Source: Marisa cornuarietis
Lineage: Eukaryota; Mollusca; Gastropoda; Architaenioglossa; Ampullariidae
Length of the DNA: 64,000 nt
NCBI GenBank assembly: GCA_004794655.1
Contig: SMMW01000085.1
Span: 992,001-1,056,000, forward strand
Direction of reading: 5' to 3'
Positions 49,962-60,329 of the stretch are shown one piece after another. Below the pieces are notes generated by a model. That model saw only the letters and a list, made by a program, of their open reading frames with translations, was not told the origin of the DNA and searched no databases. Each line of letters begins with the position of its first letter. Positions within the stretch are counted from its first letter, which is position 1. The position numbers were made by a program, and so were the translations under genes.

Positions 49962-50895
49962 CAGAGAGAGAAAGAGTCAGAGAGAGAGAGAGAAAGAGAG
50001 ATCGCCTCATTGTTAGTAAAAACACTTTGATGTCACATTTTGTTCAGGCGCTGCAGGTCCCAGAGCGAGGATTGACCCGAATGTGGCACGTAGCCCAATA
50101 CTGCGGGACTGGCATAGTGTCCTCTATGGCGCAAGCCTTTGAACGTTCGGGACTGGCGCACGTGGCGATAAGACTCACAGGTGGGTGAACCATTCTCCTC
50201 AGCTCCTTGGAAATTTTCCCTATTGACTGATCTGTCTGTGAGTAATTGAACTATTACCAGTCCTTGCCGACACCGGACTATACACGAGGCTCATACTGAT
50301 TTAGACACTCGGATACGCGGAGGACATTATCGTTGCCTGCGCTATACTTCATCTGCCAAACTTGCATTTCGTCTACTTTTTCAAAACTGAATTTTTTTAT
50401 ATACCCCGAACCCGAACACATACCCTAACCCCAAACGCCTAAGTTATCCAATAACCCTATATGTTCACTTTCACGGACAAGTTTTCTCTCTCTCTCTCAG
50501 ACACAGTGAAGAAAAATAGACTCACACACGCGTATTTACAGAATTGTAATTGTTTTGTTATTATGGAAAAATTATGATACAGTTTTCTTCTTTGTCCTTC
50601 AGATGAACTAGAGTTACAAAACTCGCGCCTCCATTCTCAAAATCGTCCATCGACGCTGGAAACAAGTTTTCCTACAGATACTCAAACTGTCGACCCAGGT
50701 CAAGATCTTCAGATGCGAAGGTCAAGACCGTGTGCTCGATCCTTCAAGTCAAAGCCAAAAACAGATTCGCTTCCGGCGGCAGACCCCGTCAACCGAGACA
50801 ACGTGTGGAGCAGACAGCTTCCGCCATCTAGAGTTCAAAGGGTTGCACGTGGACCAATCCTTATTGGAAAAGGTGATCGCGTTTCAAGGGTTTAG
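42744..50895 (+). CDS. Coiled-coil, death-domain and CARD-like protein
   Basis: Eight exons join in phase: 42744-42878, 43181-44149, 48045-48209, 48533-48782, 49039-49248, 49726-49880, 50048-50180 and 50603-50895, giving 769 residues. The ATG follows an in-frame TGA (42726). Visible parts: a basic Ser-rich N-terminus; a Gln-rich segment at about 147-172; a coiled coil at about 187-236; an acidic/Ser-rich linker; a second coiled coil at about 369-440; a death-domain-like fold at about 490-578 ([29 protein letters not shown]); a CARD-like fold at about 583-675 ([16 protein letters not shown]-containing helix turn, [10 protein letters not shown]); and a basic C-terminal tail ending VSRV. Death folds build signalling assemblies in apoptosis and innate immunity. 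No kinase, NACHT, TIR or caspase part is seen, so I infer a cytosolic adaptor or scaffold. Domain calls are by eye. AATAAA at 51889 is the likely poly(A) signal. Confidence 0.8.
44150..44739 (+). other. Start of intron 2 of the death-fold gene, with GT repeats
   Basis: Intron sequence with a broken (GT)n stretch at 44390-44515, whose longest perfect run is at about 44470-44514. No coding signal. Confidence 0.8.
44740..47432 (+). mobile_element. Decayed CR1/L2-like LINE in intron 2
   Basis: Fragments of one non-LTR polyprotein follow in order: endonuclease end ([10 protein letters not shown] at about 44820, [15 protein letters not shown]), reverse-transcriptase entry (YCPVYNFSF at about 45786, then [11 protein letters not shown] at 46013), a VPQCSVPGP block at about 46172, YADDTQLYW in another frame at about 46258, and the C-terminal region ([18 protein letters not shown]-like). 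It ends in GCGCTATACAAATCTTTCATT and a TTATT-rich tail. Stops and frame changes are frequent, so it is dead. It is inserted in the same orientation as the host gene. Confidence 0.85.
46541..46644 (+). repeat. Three-copy tandem repeat inside the LINE
   Basis: TTACA(G/C)CTGTCTGTCAGTCTGCCTATTAT occurs at 46541, 46580 and 46615. It interrupts the LINE coding region, so it arose after insertion or in the source copy. Confidence 0.9.
47433..48044 (+). other. End of intron 2 of the death-fold gene
   Basis: Mostly AT-rich intron sequence with a compound tetranucleotide repeat at 47790-47922, closing at acceptor TTGCTTTAG. Confidence 0.8.
47790..47922. repeat. Compound (CCTG)n(TCTG)n microsatellite
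   Basis: About ten CCTG units run into about 21 TCTG units, some 120 bp upstream of exon 3 of the death-fold gene. The long pure run is expected to vary in length between individuals. Confidence 0.95.
49928..50003. repeat. (TG)n(AG)n intronic microsatellite
   Basis: TG units pass into AG-rich units within the short intron between the two CARD exons. Confidence 0.9.
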
Positions 50896-51888
50896 CTGCT
50901 TCAGCAAGGCATGCCTGCAAGGGCCAACGTGTGTGACTGCGACAGCGCAGAGAGTAGAGCCAACAGTTGACCGAAGTTACCAAAAAGGGAGCCTCGGAGC
51001 CTCAACAGGAAGAAGTCATTCGAGCATACGTTGGCAGACCAACAGCGAGTCAAGTTAGACCCATGTTGCCTAAATTTGCTTGTGGATGTCAGATGAGTTC
51101 CTCAGTTGTAGGACTGAAATAGAATCGCTCAAACTGGTGCTTGTTTTTACGTTTGATTATAAGTTTTTCAGTGCTTTCGGGAGCTGTTTGTATTTTCAAG
51201 AGGGTTTCATTCCCTGGGTGCTCAGCTTCACCTTTAAGGCTGTGTAAAGCCTAATAGTTCAAGCATGAACTTTTCAGCTAGATACAAAGTAATGTTTTCA
51301 CGAATATTCATTAGCACATGAGTTTTGTTAAGTTTATACTAAATGTATGGAATCATAAGGTTGCGAAGTTTTTATTTTAATTCGTGTTACCATCCGCTCC
51401 TCTGATGAGTTCTGTTATTTGATTAGACGTGTTACGATAGTCTTTCATGCACCTAATTTCAGCGCAAAATGGCCGCTAACTCCTTTAAGTGCCAAGCATG
51501 CTTCACTACAACTGACATTGGGATGTTTGCCTGGTGACGGGTCGCTGGCCACATGGCCTATGAAATGGAACGGTATTTCTCCTTTAATATATCATACATT
51601 CCGAAGGCAACTGGTTTCACTCTGGTGCCTTCCTGAAAAACCAAATGCTTACGATGAAAACTGAACAGTGTCACGCAGGTACGCCTGGCGTATAAGTGTT
51701 GGAGGGGGGTGACCTTACACAATGAAGCCTTGGTGGGGAAACTTTGGTTTTAATGAGAAGCCACGAGTAAATATTTTACAGTTTGAAAACTTATATCGAA
51801 ATATCTGGACTGAAAAGTATCATTGTGAAAGTGATGTCTTAGCTGTTGATACTTTTCTCCCAGTAATTGTTGAAACTTTTGTTTCAGA

Positions 51889-51894
51889 AATAAA
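51889..51894 (+). terminator. Likely polyadenylation signal of the death-fold gene
   Basis: AATAAA about 1 kb after the stop codon; the first canonical signal noticed downstream. Confidence 0.45.
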
Positions 51895-51963
51895 TCTTTG
51901 AATCATGTTGAAATTAAACATTTTTACTCCAGTCGATCTTGCTTGACTACTCGTGTGTTGGTG

Positions 51964-52051
51964 GAGGGGGAGGGTGGGTGGGTTGGTTGGTTGGTTGGTT
52001 GGTTGGTTGGTTGGTTGGTTGGTTGGTTGGTTGGTTGGTTGGTTGGTTGGC
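51964..52051. repeat. (GGTT)n microsatellite
   Basis: About 18 GGTT/TTGG units in an uninterrupted run from roughly 51978, preceded by a GGGTGGGT lead-in. Confidence 0.95.
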
Positions 52052-53200
52052 AGTCTAGCTTGTTAGCTGACTCATTGGATGGCTAACTGATTGCTATTGT
52101 TTTTTTCACGTTGATAATGAACTTCTGGAAGGCGCGTGAAATGATTTTCGTGCCAGTTCGTCTGATGCTCAGACATTCGGCAACGTGGTAGCAGCCAGAG
52201 CGAGTAAAATGTGTCATGGTAGACATTGGTGTTCAGCTCACTTGTCACTCTGTGAGCAGTCTTCTAATCACTGTGTACAGACATAAGTATCAGCGTTCTT
52301 GAGAACAAGACCCTTGCGAAGGCCACAACGTGAACCACTCTCACAAGTGATGCCTACTATTTTCTTGAATGATGGATGACAAAAGTAGTGACCCCACGAC
52401 TACTAGTGTAGTGACTGCACGACGCTGCCTACTGAATGTTCACCTGTTCAAGACGATGAAACTGGCACCTCACCAACCTGATTCTTAATCGAACGCCGGA
52501 GAGGGTCCTCCAGAAATGTCCCTTAGAGAAGCAGAGAGAAAAGACATGACCAGTGGACATCCCACTCTTCAAAAAAAAAAACGTTCCATGGCAGGAGTCA
52601 CCTTAGTGACTGAAGAGAAAAAAAATTCATTACAAGTTAATAATTCTCCAAATTTGTAAGTAGAAAGCTACTGAATACCAAATTATCGCGCTTTTTTGAG
52701 AGAGGTCAAAACTTCATTTCCCATGACTTCACAAAAGTTGGCTTGTTGTTATTTTCTTCTTCTCCTCACATAACTGGTACCGGAGGTACCAGCCGTAGGC
52801 AGACACGATGAGACATGCATAAGTGAGTGTGTCTTTCCCAAATATTTGCGACATACTAATGACATTTTATGGTCATTAACCTGTCAGCCCATTTCTCATT
52901 CGACCTTTATAGCCTGTAGTAGAGAGAGAGAAAAAAAAAAACAAAGTGCACTGGCACAAAATCGTTAACAATGTATTTTAAATTATATTACACAATTTGT
53001 ATTATATTACACATTTTGTATTTGTATATATTAAACATCTTGTATTTGTATTATATTACACTGAGACACATTTCAGTATCAGCAGTGGGATCGTAAGAAG
53101 TAGATTTAAAGATTGTAAAGTGACAGCAGGACATCATCAAGACGTTGTAAAGAAACAGTTGGTTGCTCGTATTAGAGATAACGCTACACATTATATTGTA

Positions 53201-53775
53201 AAGATTGGTGTAAGATGTTGAGTGAAGAGTTAGCTAGATCTGTCAAGTGCGTGATTTTGACCCCCTGCTCAAGTGATAACCCGATAATCGCGATTAATGT
53301 TTACTCTGCGTAACAGCGACCTCGCAGTGCTTGTCTGTGTACCGTCGCTGGTCGCACAGGTAAAGAAGTCTTGATTGGCCACAGCTTGAGGCGGTGAGAT
53401 TACACTTTGTGTTTTGATGGCATGAAACTACCTGTACACGCCTGAGTATATGAAAGGTCTATATTCAGAGAGCAAGTATCGCGTCAGCTGACACTGGAAC
53501 CCATTTATGACATGGGCGCTCAGTACTGACAGATCATGGGTCACAGCAGCAGAGGACGCTGCGCTCAGTGAAGGACGAAACTGGGAACCAACGATGTCAA
53601 TGAGAACATCGTGATTGTTAGAAAGACTGTTGTAGCCTCCTCTGAGGACAGTATTGCCTTCTTCTCTTAAGAAATCTAGAGACAAGTTCCTTGTAACTTG
53701 AAGCAAAGGCTTTGCACAACATTCTCGTGATTTTCCTCCGTTCACGGCTTTCAGCTACAGCAGCTTTGTGTGACG
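53201..53775 (+). promoter_or_regulatory. Probable promoter, 5' UTR exon and 5' intron of the MCT-like gene
   Basis: A good donor lies at CACAG|GTAAAG (53359/53360) and a strong acceptor with a pyrimidine tract at TTTCAG (53754), 21 bp before the start codon. I read this as a 5' non-coding exon ending at 53359 and a 395-bp intron. The transcription start is not located; no TATA box was identified. Confidence 0.45.
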
Positions 53776-54592
53776 ATGCTGACCGATCAAAGACTAAAGC
53801 GGGACAAAAATGGAAAGGACTACGGACAACTGCCGCCAGGAAGTCCGCAGACAGTGAGGGATGAAGGACAGTTGGCGCCTCGGAGTACTGGAACCGTAGC
53901 GAAAACTCATGAGGCGACATCAAGGGAGGTCATCAAAGATGATGGCGTGCCATATGACCGCGGATGGGCATGGATGATCGTTCTTGGTGAGAAATCCGCA
54001 TTTACTCCGAGGTTTGCCCACAGAGTAAGGTGGAAGTTACTTAATTCCATTATCTGAATAATGGAAGTATGTGGGCCTGATTTTTTTTTTCTAATTAGCA
54101 GATTTCTCTGGAGAGAGGGAATGTTTAATATGTATTGTAGAGACTACTTGTTAATGGCCACCGAAGCAACCTGGAAAGGGAGCCCGGTAGCTCACTTGTC
54201 ATCACTGCAGTGAAAGTCAGGAGTTCCTGGGTTCAGGTCGCGTCTCGCGGAATACTCGCTGTATGTATGTCAGGGATTTTTTCAGGCTTCCCCAACTACT
54301 CCCTTCATCCTCTTCGTAGTGCGAAATCATCACTAACTGGGAGCAATTTTTAATCAAACTAACCAGCCGAAGAACCCCGATGTGTGGCCGTATGCCCAGT
54401 AAAAAGTGGTCAACAGTTGGCTTATGACCTCAAAACTGTAATGTCCTGGGTTCTGATCTCAGATCTTGTAAATGTGATACCTGTTAACAACCGCCTTCTC
54501 TCAAAGGTGCAAAATCATTGTAAAATAGTTCTCTGAGTAATCTGGTCGCAAACACTTTCAATTTTTGTATTGAGTTTGTATCCGTTTTTTTT

Positions 54593-54650
<58 letters not shown>

Positions 54651-57600
54651 CTGGAGGTTATTTAAGCTCAGATAAAGTGTTTGGATGATGTTTCTTTGTC
54701 CAGGGACGTTCACCAACATTACCATTGTCACTGGTTATCTAAGGTCTACTGGAATCTTCTTCGTTGAACTGTTGCGGCATTTCGGGGCGCCTGCCTCCCA
54801 GACGTCGCTCATCTTTGGCATCCGATCCGCAGTCTTCAGCATAAGTGGTGCGTATTCACTGTTTTTGGTTACTGAAGAGTAACCGCTACACGTAAGTGTT
54901 TTAAAATTGTTTCAGTGTAAACTGGAGTGAGAGACTACTCTGAGGCAGATACTTGTTTGTTGCCGGCAAACAGTTCAGCTTACTTGTATACTCTGCAGGA
55001 AATTTCCTTTTCTCAATCTTACTTCATCCATTTCACTTTACACAAAGATACACACAGAGCGCGCTCACCTAGGAATGACGGATAGAAAGAAAGAATATAA
55101 GTAAATGGTGACAAACTGAAGGAGATATTTCAAGTGGACAGACCGACGGGTGGACGAACGAAGGGATGGCTGGACAGACAGACCAACAGAAGCTGAAAAT
55201 AGATGAACAGGGACCAGTTGCACAACAAATTTCTAATTTTAAACATTTTTAGGCCCTAAATCTTTTTAGATAATCAGTTTAAAGTGCACACCACAATTTT
55301 AGAATTTTTAAAACTAAAACTGCTTTAAGTAAGATAAAGATATTTAAGACTTTCCTTTCTGTCAGTACAATTTTCTGTATGTTCTTGTGCAATGCATCTA
55401 CATGGCAGAGAAGAGATTTTGCTTCTTTAAAACAATTTTAAAGTTTAGAAACGTGTTGTGCAACTGGCCCCAGATGAATAAGGTGAATAAAGTCTATGAC
55501 ATATCTGGAGTTTTTTATTGCTGTTCTCTCTCTCTCTCTCTCTTATGCCTGCTTCATCGTCACTTGGGCGGGAAAGAATGATGATTTATAGTTGGCGCAA
55601 GCACAAGAGGCCAAAGTGAAGCACTTACCAGCTTAGCGGAAAAAGGCGAAGATTTGACTTACGAATGGTGACGTGTGACTAGCTGTCTACCCTCTCCATT
55701 TCACAAGCATGTCAAGTGCTGGGCTCGAGACTACAGCGACGTCCGTTTGCGGTGTGCGCACGCGCAATAAAGAATCTGCCTGATGTACGTCAGAGTTTAT
55801 AGTTAAAGGAGAACTCCAGTCAACTAACCCTTGGAGGACCGTCTCTGGCAAAGGGAAACGGCAGCAATGGCAAGGATGAAAAGATACGAGGCAGCAGGAG
55901 TATAAGCTTTGAGTCGAAATTCAAGCTATACAAGTCCCTGGTCGTTCCCATCATGCTGTACGACTGCAGAACGTCGACCCTGTTTATCGAAACGGAGAGG
56001 AAGATTCAGGCGCTGGACATGAAATGCTTTAGGAATCTCCTTAAAGGAACAGATCTGCCTGGTCAGTTCCTTAGGTTATATTTGCTCGCCACCGGCAAGC
56101 GGGGAAAACTGGTTTGGTTCGGACATGTTGCTCGGCATGACACACAAAAGACAGTCCTCCAGGGATGTGTGGAGGGAGGACTTCGAAGGGACAGAAAAAG
56201 TGGTGCTTTGAAGAAGAAGTGGACAGGCTTCCATTTGGGTGACTTGCTGAACGGGTTAAAGAATGGTTCCGACAGGCGCGCTTTTACCATTGGTGCGTCT
56301 CATCATGTTCCCCTGACGACTGCTGACAGTTAAAAGACAGAGAGACAGAGAGACTAAACGATTCTTTTGTAACCGAAATATTTTTTTGGAAAAGTCAATA
56401 TCTGTCATTTAAGCCCAGCTTTTTAGTTCATGTGCCATTCACTTCAAGTGCACGGAGATTTTAAAAGCAGAAATGTAACAAAAGTTTAATAAATGTGGAT
56501 ATACTGTATCTGAATCAGCAGTCCTCTAGGAGTTCGTAATTTTACACTACGGATCTCAGTGATCTTATTTCTAATCTTACATGTGTATTTTAGATGTTTT
56601 GATATGAATTTCAGGACTTTATGTTATGAATGTCGTGGTTGGTCGCCTTGGGTCAAGAAAAACTGTCATAATTGGCTCCTTCTGCGTTACTTTGAGTTTA
56701 ATTCTGTCTTCCATTGCTGGCGATCTCATCACACTCATTTGCGTGCAATCGATTCTTTTTGGTAAGTCGCGGGCGCGCATGTGTGTGTAGTAGGGGAAAA
56801 GGGGGAGAGTGATATCAGTACTTCATGTATATAACAGTTTTTATTTATATATCTATGTCATATATATGAGTACATATTTTAGTATGGTATATCAATGTGT
56901 ATATTTATATCAATGACATATATAGCATAACAAATGGTCACATATGACAATTTATATCGATAATTAATCATAATGTATATATCAGTGTCATATATGACTA
57001 TATATCAGTATGTCTCATATATATATATATATAGAGTGAGAGAGAACATCGTTTACGTGTATCCATATGGTTACTCCATTTTCCCTGTCCCCTTCCTCAC
57101 TCATTTGGTGTCTGTACCTGTTCCAGGTGTAGGATTAGCCATGCTAAGCGCACCTGGTGAGGTTCTCGTAGGGGTCTACTTCAAACGCCGCCGCTCCCTT
57201 GCCCTCGCCCTCGGCAAGTGCGGGGGAAGCGTGGGCAGTTTTGCCATCCCTCCTTTGGTCGTGTACCTGTTGCAGGAGTACGGTCTCAGGGGCGCCCTCC
57301 TCGTGTACGGAGCCGTTTGCTTTCATTCGCTTCCTGCGGCTTTGCTCCTAAGACCCACTTCATTCTACAAGAAGATCCATCAGCGAGGAGGCAGAGAAGC
57401 CACTGATGTAAAAGAAGCCGAACTCGATGATACTGGCGCCGTGCATGGAAATGACACAGGCTTAACGAAATGCGTCGTCAGCCATATCAGGGACGACCGA
57501 CAAGAAGTAGTCCAAGTCAACCAAGGAGCTGAAGAAGCGTCTTCAAGTAGCAGCACTTCCAACGACGTGACTTCTCCTGAAACCAGCTTTGAGGGGGGGA

Positions 57601-59196
57601 TAGCCTGCAAAGCTGAAAACAAACACAGAAAAACTGGAAAAACAAGAGATCTGGCTGGTCTGGCTAAAAGTCTCCCTGAAATTCAAGTCTTACATCGGGG
57701 GGAAGAAAAACTTGTGTCTGCCTCCCGAAAGCGAACATTTTCGGAGCCGACTGAAGTGGACAAAGCTGCGCAAAAACAAGCGAGAGATTTGAAAAAAAGT
57801 GGCGTCATTGAGAAAGCCAGCGAATCCGCCATAGCTAAATACATCTCCATGCCAAGTTTAGAATTTGGCTCCATGCCTGTTGTAGACTTCCGCGACACGA
57901 TGGGCAGCCACACAATACATGAAATATCCGACAAAGATGCTAAAGAGAAAGAAAGCCTCATCGTCGGGGAATCTAGGGGAAAGACGACCTCTGACCGAAG
58001 GCCAAGCATCCAGAGAGGCCGTGTCGTCCACTGCTGCAAGTCGGTGCTGTCTGTGCTGGACTTCACTCTTCTCCGTCGGCCCACCTTTCGCATGTTGCTG
58101 GTGTATTTCGCCTTCTCCCCTGTGGTCAACATCACCACCAACCTCCTTCCCGCCGTTGCCACCGAGAAGGGAGTCAGCAAGACAGAGGCGGCGCTGCTGC
58201 TCAGCATCACTGGCGGCCTTGACCTCGTGTGTCGACTAGGTACCGGTTTCCTCGCCGACTCCAAGAAGCTACAAGTCTCCACGCTCATCGTCATCGCCTT
58301 CGTCATCCTTAGCATCGTGACGCAGTTCGTGCGGTTCATGACGTCATTCGTGCACTTCCTGCTGTTAGCAGTGGTGCACGGCCTTCTGGGAGGTGTGTCC
58401 AACGTTTTGGCGCCAATCCTCATCATCGAGTACACGGGGCTGGAGAACATGAGCAAGGGCCTGGGCTTTGTTCAGTTCATTGTTGGCGCCAGCATGGCCG
58501 GCGTGTACCCACTACTGGGTAAGAACAGATGTAATCAGCTTCAGAATCATACACTGGATGTAAGTAATGTGATACGCAGTCAGAAATACAGGCTTAGACG
58601 AGCCAGTATGCACCTGTTCTAGGCTCAAACCAATCTGTAGCTCCAGGGAAAGAGGTTTTATTTGTAGCTTTCTTCCTTCCTTCGTGTTTCCTTGAGGATC
58701 GTGGAAGTTGCTTTTCTTTTACTCTTTCTTTCCTTCCTTTCTAAACGTTCCTTTCTTTATTGATTTTTATCGACAGAAAAGAAAGACTTATGCATAGAAC
58801 ATAAATCAAAGTCGGCTATGTATCACACGGCAATAACGTTTAGAGTCATTTAATTCTGGCTTCAAGTAATAATAGTATATACTTTCTCATATCTTCGAGA
58901 TCCTGTCTGGAATTTTAATGTTGTCCAGTGATAAAAATATGAAAGAAAGAAATAATTTTCTCTTGAACCATAAATTAAAGACGTACATATTGACCACGTT
59001 ACTTTCTGTTTTCTTCCAATTGCGTGTTGCAGGTTATATCCGTGATGTAACGGGCTCGTATGATGTCACCTATCATGTCATCGGGTGCGGCATCATGTTA
59101 GCCGCGGGACTATTGCTGTTGGTGAGACTAGTCCACAGGTGGGAAACGCGTCACCTTAAGAAAATGGGACAAGATGAAACGGCAGTCGTCATTTAA
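53776..59196 (+). CDS. Monocarboxylate-transporter-like protein (SLC16 family, MFS)
   Basis: Plasma-membrane major-facilitator carrier; SLC16 members move monocarboxylates with protons, or other small organic substrates. Five coding exons join in phase 1 throughout: 53776-53986, 54704-54847, 56615-56761, 57127-58518 and 59033-59196, giving 685 residues. The family motif before helix 1 is present as DRGWAW (usual DGGWGW). Helix 1 has Arg84 (YLRSTGIFF) where MCT1 has its substrate-binding Lys. Helices 2-6 follow, including GRLGSRK and VGVYFKRRRSLALALG. A hydrophilic loop of about 238 residues (roughly 250-487) separates helices 6 and 7; helices 7-12 follow. The Asp533-x3-Arg537 pair (DLVCR) matches the catalytic Asp/Arg of helix 8. 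The last exon has GYIRDVTGSYD. Typical MCTs are 430-520 residues; the excess is the loop. Substrate cannot be assigned. AATAAA at 59289 fits the 3' end. Confidence 0.9.
54174..54480 (+). mobile_element. tRNA-derived SINE, third type, in MCT intron 1
   Basis: A tRNA-like head GCCCGGTAGCTCACTTGT (A box TAGCTCACTTGT at 54188-54199) is followed by a B box GGTTCAGGTCG (54230-54240). A second, weaker tRNA-like segment (CCTGGGTTCTGATCTC) follows at about 54448-54463, so the element may be dimeric or two insertions. No target duplication was found. Confidence 0.6.
54591..54649. repeat. (CT)n(CA)n microsatellite
   Basis: A short CT run followed by about 23 CA units, 55 bp upstream of exon 2 of the MCT-like gene. 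Confidence 0.95.
55201..55480. mobile_element. MITE with terminal inverted repeats in MCT intron 3
   Basis: The element at about 55210-55471 begins GGGACCAGTTGCACAACA and ends with the near-exact inverse TGTTGTGCAACTGGCCCC. The inverted similarity extends some 40 bp inward with mismatches. Flanks repeat AGATGAA(C/T)A at 55201-55209 and 55472-55480, a 9-bp target duplication with one mismatch. The interior is AT-rich with no coding capacity. The superfamily is not assigned. Confidence 0.85.
55830..56345 (+). mobile_element. RTE-type LINE 3' fragment in MCT intron 3
   Basis: It reads LYKSLVVPIMLYDCRTSTLF, then RKIQALDMKCFRNLL, WFGHVARHD and VLQGCVEGGLRRDRKSGALKKKW, the C-terminal region typical of RTE-type LINE reverse transcriptases. 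A 126-codon frame is still open at 55953-56333. The 5' part of the element is missing and there is no reverse-transcriptase core. Confidence 0.85.
56762..57126 (+). other. AT-rich intron with TATATA/ATATCA runs
   Basis: The intron between exons 3 and 4 of the MCT-like gene. About 56820-57036 is low-complexity TATAT(C)A sequence; a frame open through it and into exon 4 is an artefact. Confidence 0.85.
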
Positions 59197-59288
59197 GAAG
59201 AATCACTTCCCAGAACGGAATTCAACCTATATAGACGTGAAGATGAGAAGAGCAATGCGGGTTAGAGGACTGTAAAATATCAAGAACG

Positions 59289-59294
59289 AATAAA
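59289..59294 (+). terminator. Likely polyadenylation signal cluster of the MCT-like gene
   Basis: AATAAA at 59289 with several overlapping AATAAA copies up to about 59316, about 95 bp after the stop codon. Confidence 0.6.
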
Positions 59295-59319
59295 TAAATA
59301 AATATAAATAAATAAAGCT

Positions 59320-60329
59320 AGCGTTAAAGCTAGGAAAAAATTTCAACAGTGGGGGAGCAGTTGGTGAAAAAGCAGAAGAGAGAGAGAAAAAAAAACTTGT
59401 AACTGCCTTAGTTTGGTGTAGACTTCGGAACCCCCACCATCTTTAAAGGGGGCAGTTTGATGTCATGTGGTATGGTCATAAGACTCGAAAATGTCGTTGT
59501 GATGTGCAGATGCACGGCTACATTACTACATGCATAGCATAGTTAGCAGCACTCAAACTCTCGCTCTACCGATTTACTTATTTATTGCTCTTTATATCGG
59601 TTAGTGCATACATATTTGTGGATGAGGCGTGGTATGGAAGGTACGGTATCAGCATAATTGTTGGTACATTCTGTGTGTACTTTTCTAGTTTCAACCGATT
59701 TGCTTTCATTTCATACAGGCTACTTTACAAACATGGCGTGGACATTTATATGTGAACAGTGAGTGCTTTGGAAGAATATGACAGCATAAACTTTTCCTGT
59801 TCAAGCATTGTTGTTGGTGTTATAAGCACAGGCCTTCATGTAGGTCTGTACATTGAAGCAGTTTTATACTGCGCATTTCATGTATTATTATTATTATAAG
59901 ACGTGAGCATCCGGCCACTTGCTCTGACTTACAGAATCAAAGAGGCGGGTGGCCAAGCCAGTGCAACCTAGAGTGATCAGCCATAACACGCTTATTTCAG
60001 TGAAGTCAAGACACTCCAAAAGTGTTACATACCTAAGACTAACATGACACATTTATTTTCAGTTTGTTATCTAACAGCAGTCTTTTCTTCTGAATAATGG
60101 ATCCAATGAACATGAAAAGTATCCAAACCTCACAAGGTAGAAATATATCTCCAGCCAGAAATCACTTGATATCACATATAAACAATTGCTGATCCTGTTG
60201 TTTTCACTCTAGAAAACTACTTAACATTTTGCATTATGGTCATTTATCAGTTAAAAGGTGTTTGGAGGAAAGCACTGCTGTACTAAGTCAATGGACTGAA
60301 TATTGCAAAGATTCATACAATTTTCAGCT
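59320..60329. other. Intergenic sequence after the MCT-like gene
   Basis: No gene recognised. A short (ATT)n run sits at about 59884-59897. Confidence 0.5.

Larger units (their letters stand above)
50896..53200. other. 3' UTR of the death-fold gene and intergenic sequence
   Basis: The first kilobase is probably 3' UTR. Beyond it there is a GGTT microsatellite and no recognised gene. Confidence 0.5.
53987..54703 (+). other. Intron 1 of the MCT-like gene
   Basis: Holds a tRNA-like SINE head at about 54174-54330 and a CT/CA microsatellite at 54591-54649, both listed separately. Confidence 0.8.
54848..56614 (+). other. Intron 3 region of the MCT-like gene (between exons 2 and 3)
   Basis: A 1.8-kb intron with donor GTGCGT and acceptor ATTTCAG. 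Two independent mobile-element insertions, a MITE and an RTE fragment, account for nearly half of it. Confidence 0.85.

Noticed and set aside
50732..51058. 108-codon frame at the end of the death-fold gene
   Set aside because: Overlaps the last exon in a different frame; the phase-1 join from 50180 requires the frame ending at 50895. An alternative last-exon splice was not seen.
53428..53745. 105-codon minus-strand frame upstream of the MCT-like gene
   Set aside because: No family similarity; it covers the predicted 5' intron of the MCT-like gene.
56973..57126. Upstream extension of the exon-4 frame of the MCT-like gene
   Set aside because: The extension is low-complexity TATA intron; a good acceptor at 57126 and the phase-1 join give the family sequence.
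57683..58456. 257-codon minus-strand open frame
   Set aside because: Antisense shadow of the MCT-like exon 4; the + strand frame has clear family motifs and matching splice phases.
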